Source: Gammaproteobacteria bacterium (lineage in GTDB: Bacteria > Pseudomonadota > Gammaproteobacteria > SURF-13). From it: DNA of 5,392 bases. The notes below the pieces were generated by a model. It was not told the DNA's origin and searched no databases. It saw only the letters and a program-made list of their open reading frames with translations. The DNA is taken from the NCBI GenBank assembly GCA_023487615.1, contig JAMDBH010000152.1, forward strand, positions 1 through 5,392, read 5' to 3'. The first letter of the stretch is position 1; each line of letters starts with the position of its first letter. This document shows positions 4,852 to 5,392 of this stretch, piece by piece. The position numbers and the translations under genes were made by a program.

Positions 4852-5392
4852 TTAATGCTTGCCGGGGGCCAAGGGTACGCCGCGGCGCTCCCAGACGTTG
4901 TAAGCGATCAGGTCAATCATCTCCGCACTGTCGGGCTTCAGAGGCTGACCTTCCAACAGGTTCTCGATGCACCAGTTCACCATTTCGTAGAACTGAGAAA
5001 CTTTACCCAATTGCTTCTGGTACTTCGGGTAGGTCTCCGGGTGCATGTTGGCACCATTCGGGTGGCACTGGGCGCAGGCCCGGGCGGAGACGGCCCGCAC
5101 GACGCCGTTCTTTTCGCAGGCGCTGGTCTTCTTCGTCGAATCTCCGGTCAGGTGGCAGTCGGCGCAGGATACGTCGTTGGCCGCGTGTCGGGAGAGCTTC
5201 CAGTCCCGCAGGGCGCTTCCCGTGATGCCCTTTTCGGTGTGACAGGTCACGCAGTCGCTCGGGGGTGCGGCGAGGATCGGCAGCGCCTCGACGAGGCCGT
5301 GCGAGAGGCCGAAGAGCACGCCGGTGGCCGGGATCGCGAGCCACCGCCCCCAGTCGGCGAGCAGCGAGTAGCCGAGCCCGCGGTAGGTCAGC
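4852..5392 (-). CDS. Multiheme c-type cytochrome, C-terminal part (three CXXCH motifs)
   Basis: The frame is open from the right edge to a TAA at 4852; 179 residues are visible and the true N-terminus may lie outside the window. A hydrophobic stretch (LAIPATGVLFGLSHGLVEALPILAA, about 5342-5268) could be a membrane anchor or uncleaved signal. Three heme c binding motifs follow: CVTCH (5253-5239), CADCH (5166-5152) and CAQCH (5076-5062). The first two are spaced as in small multiheme electron carriers, with W-x-x-S-x-H between them. The third begins a segment resembling a class I cytochrome c domain (CHPNGANMHPETYPKY, then FYEMVNWCIENLLEGQPL and a helical ERRGVPLAPGKH end); the Met of NMHP is a possible axial ligand. 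It probably carries electrons in the periplasm; partner and pathway cannot be told. A start at GTG 5319 is possible, but coding-like sequence with GC-rich third positions continues upstream to the edge. Composition falls sharply near 5010, inside the gene. Confidence 0.8.
   Translation of the reverse strand, partial: LTYRGLGYSLLADWGRWLAIPATGVLFGLSHGLVEALPILAAPPSDCVTCHTEKGITGSALRDWKLSRHAANDVSCADCHLTGDSTKKTSACEKNGVVRAVSARACAQCHPNGANMHPETYPKYQKQLGKVSQFYEMVNWCIENLLEGQPLKPDSAEMIDLIAYNVWERRGVPLAPGKH

Noticed and set aside
5003..5344. Second minus-strand frame overlapping the cytochrome
   Set aside because: Its translation is Arg/Pro-rich and has no heme motif, while the overlapping frame has three CXXCH motifs and strong third-position GC bias.

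Overview
The window looks like environmental gammaproteobacterial DNA, probably from a metagenome. The main evidence is the elongasome and peptidoglycan-remodelling cluster rodA - mltB - rlpA - dacA, all on the minus strand in the order usual for Gammaproteobacteria. No species can be named from this sequence.

Layout, in the direction of transcription (right to left). 5392-4852: 3' part of a multiheme c-type cytochrome gene, running off the right edge. 4851-4574: a gap without genes, holding a strong terminator (4772-4809) and a degenerate repeat-like tract. 4573-3479: rodA, intact. 3482-2483: mltB, overlapping rodA by 4 bases and broken by one extra base in a G9 run (2974-2982). 2482-2376: a short gap of heptad-like repeats and a hairpin. 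2375-1356: rlpA, intact, with its signal peptide partly encoded by a 7-bp tandem repeat. 1311-778: a PsiE-family membrane protein, an uncommon member of this cluster. 777-623: a gap with a candidate promoter. 622-97: the first ~176 codons of dacA, cut off by a 96-bp exact inverted copy (1-96) of the mltB/rlpA junction (2364-2459).

How the genes work together: RodA polymerises glycan strands during elongation. MltB and RlpA are lytic transglycosylases that cut them, and DacA (PBP5 type) trims D-Ala from stem peptides. The usual partner of RodA, the PBP2 gene mrdA, is not upstream of rodA. A cytochrome gene with its own terminator sits there instead, so the conserved cluster has a boundary at rodA.

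No CRISPR array, transposase, tRNA, rRNA or obvious new multi-gene system is visible. The points most worth checking are structural: the inverted duplication that truncates dacA (possibly a chimera), the mltB frameshift, heptad repeats that have entered the ends of two genes, and the composition change inside the cytochrome gene.
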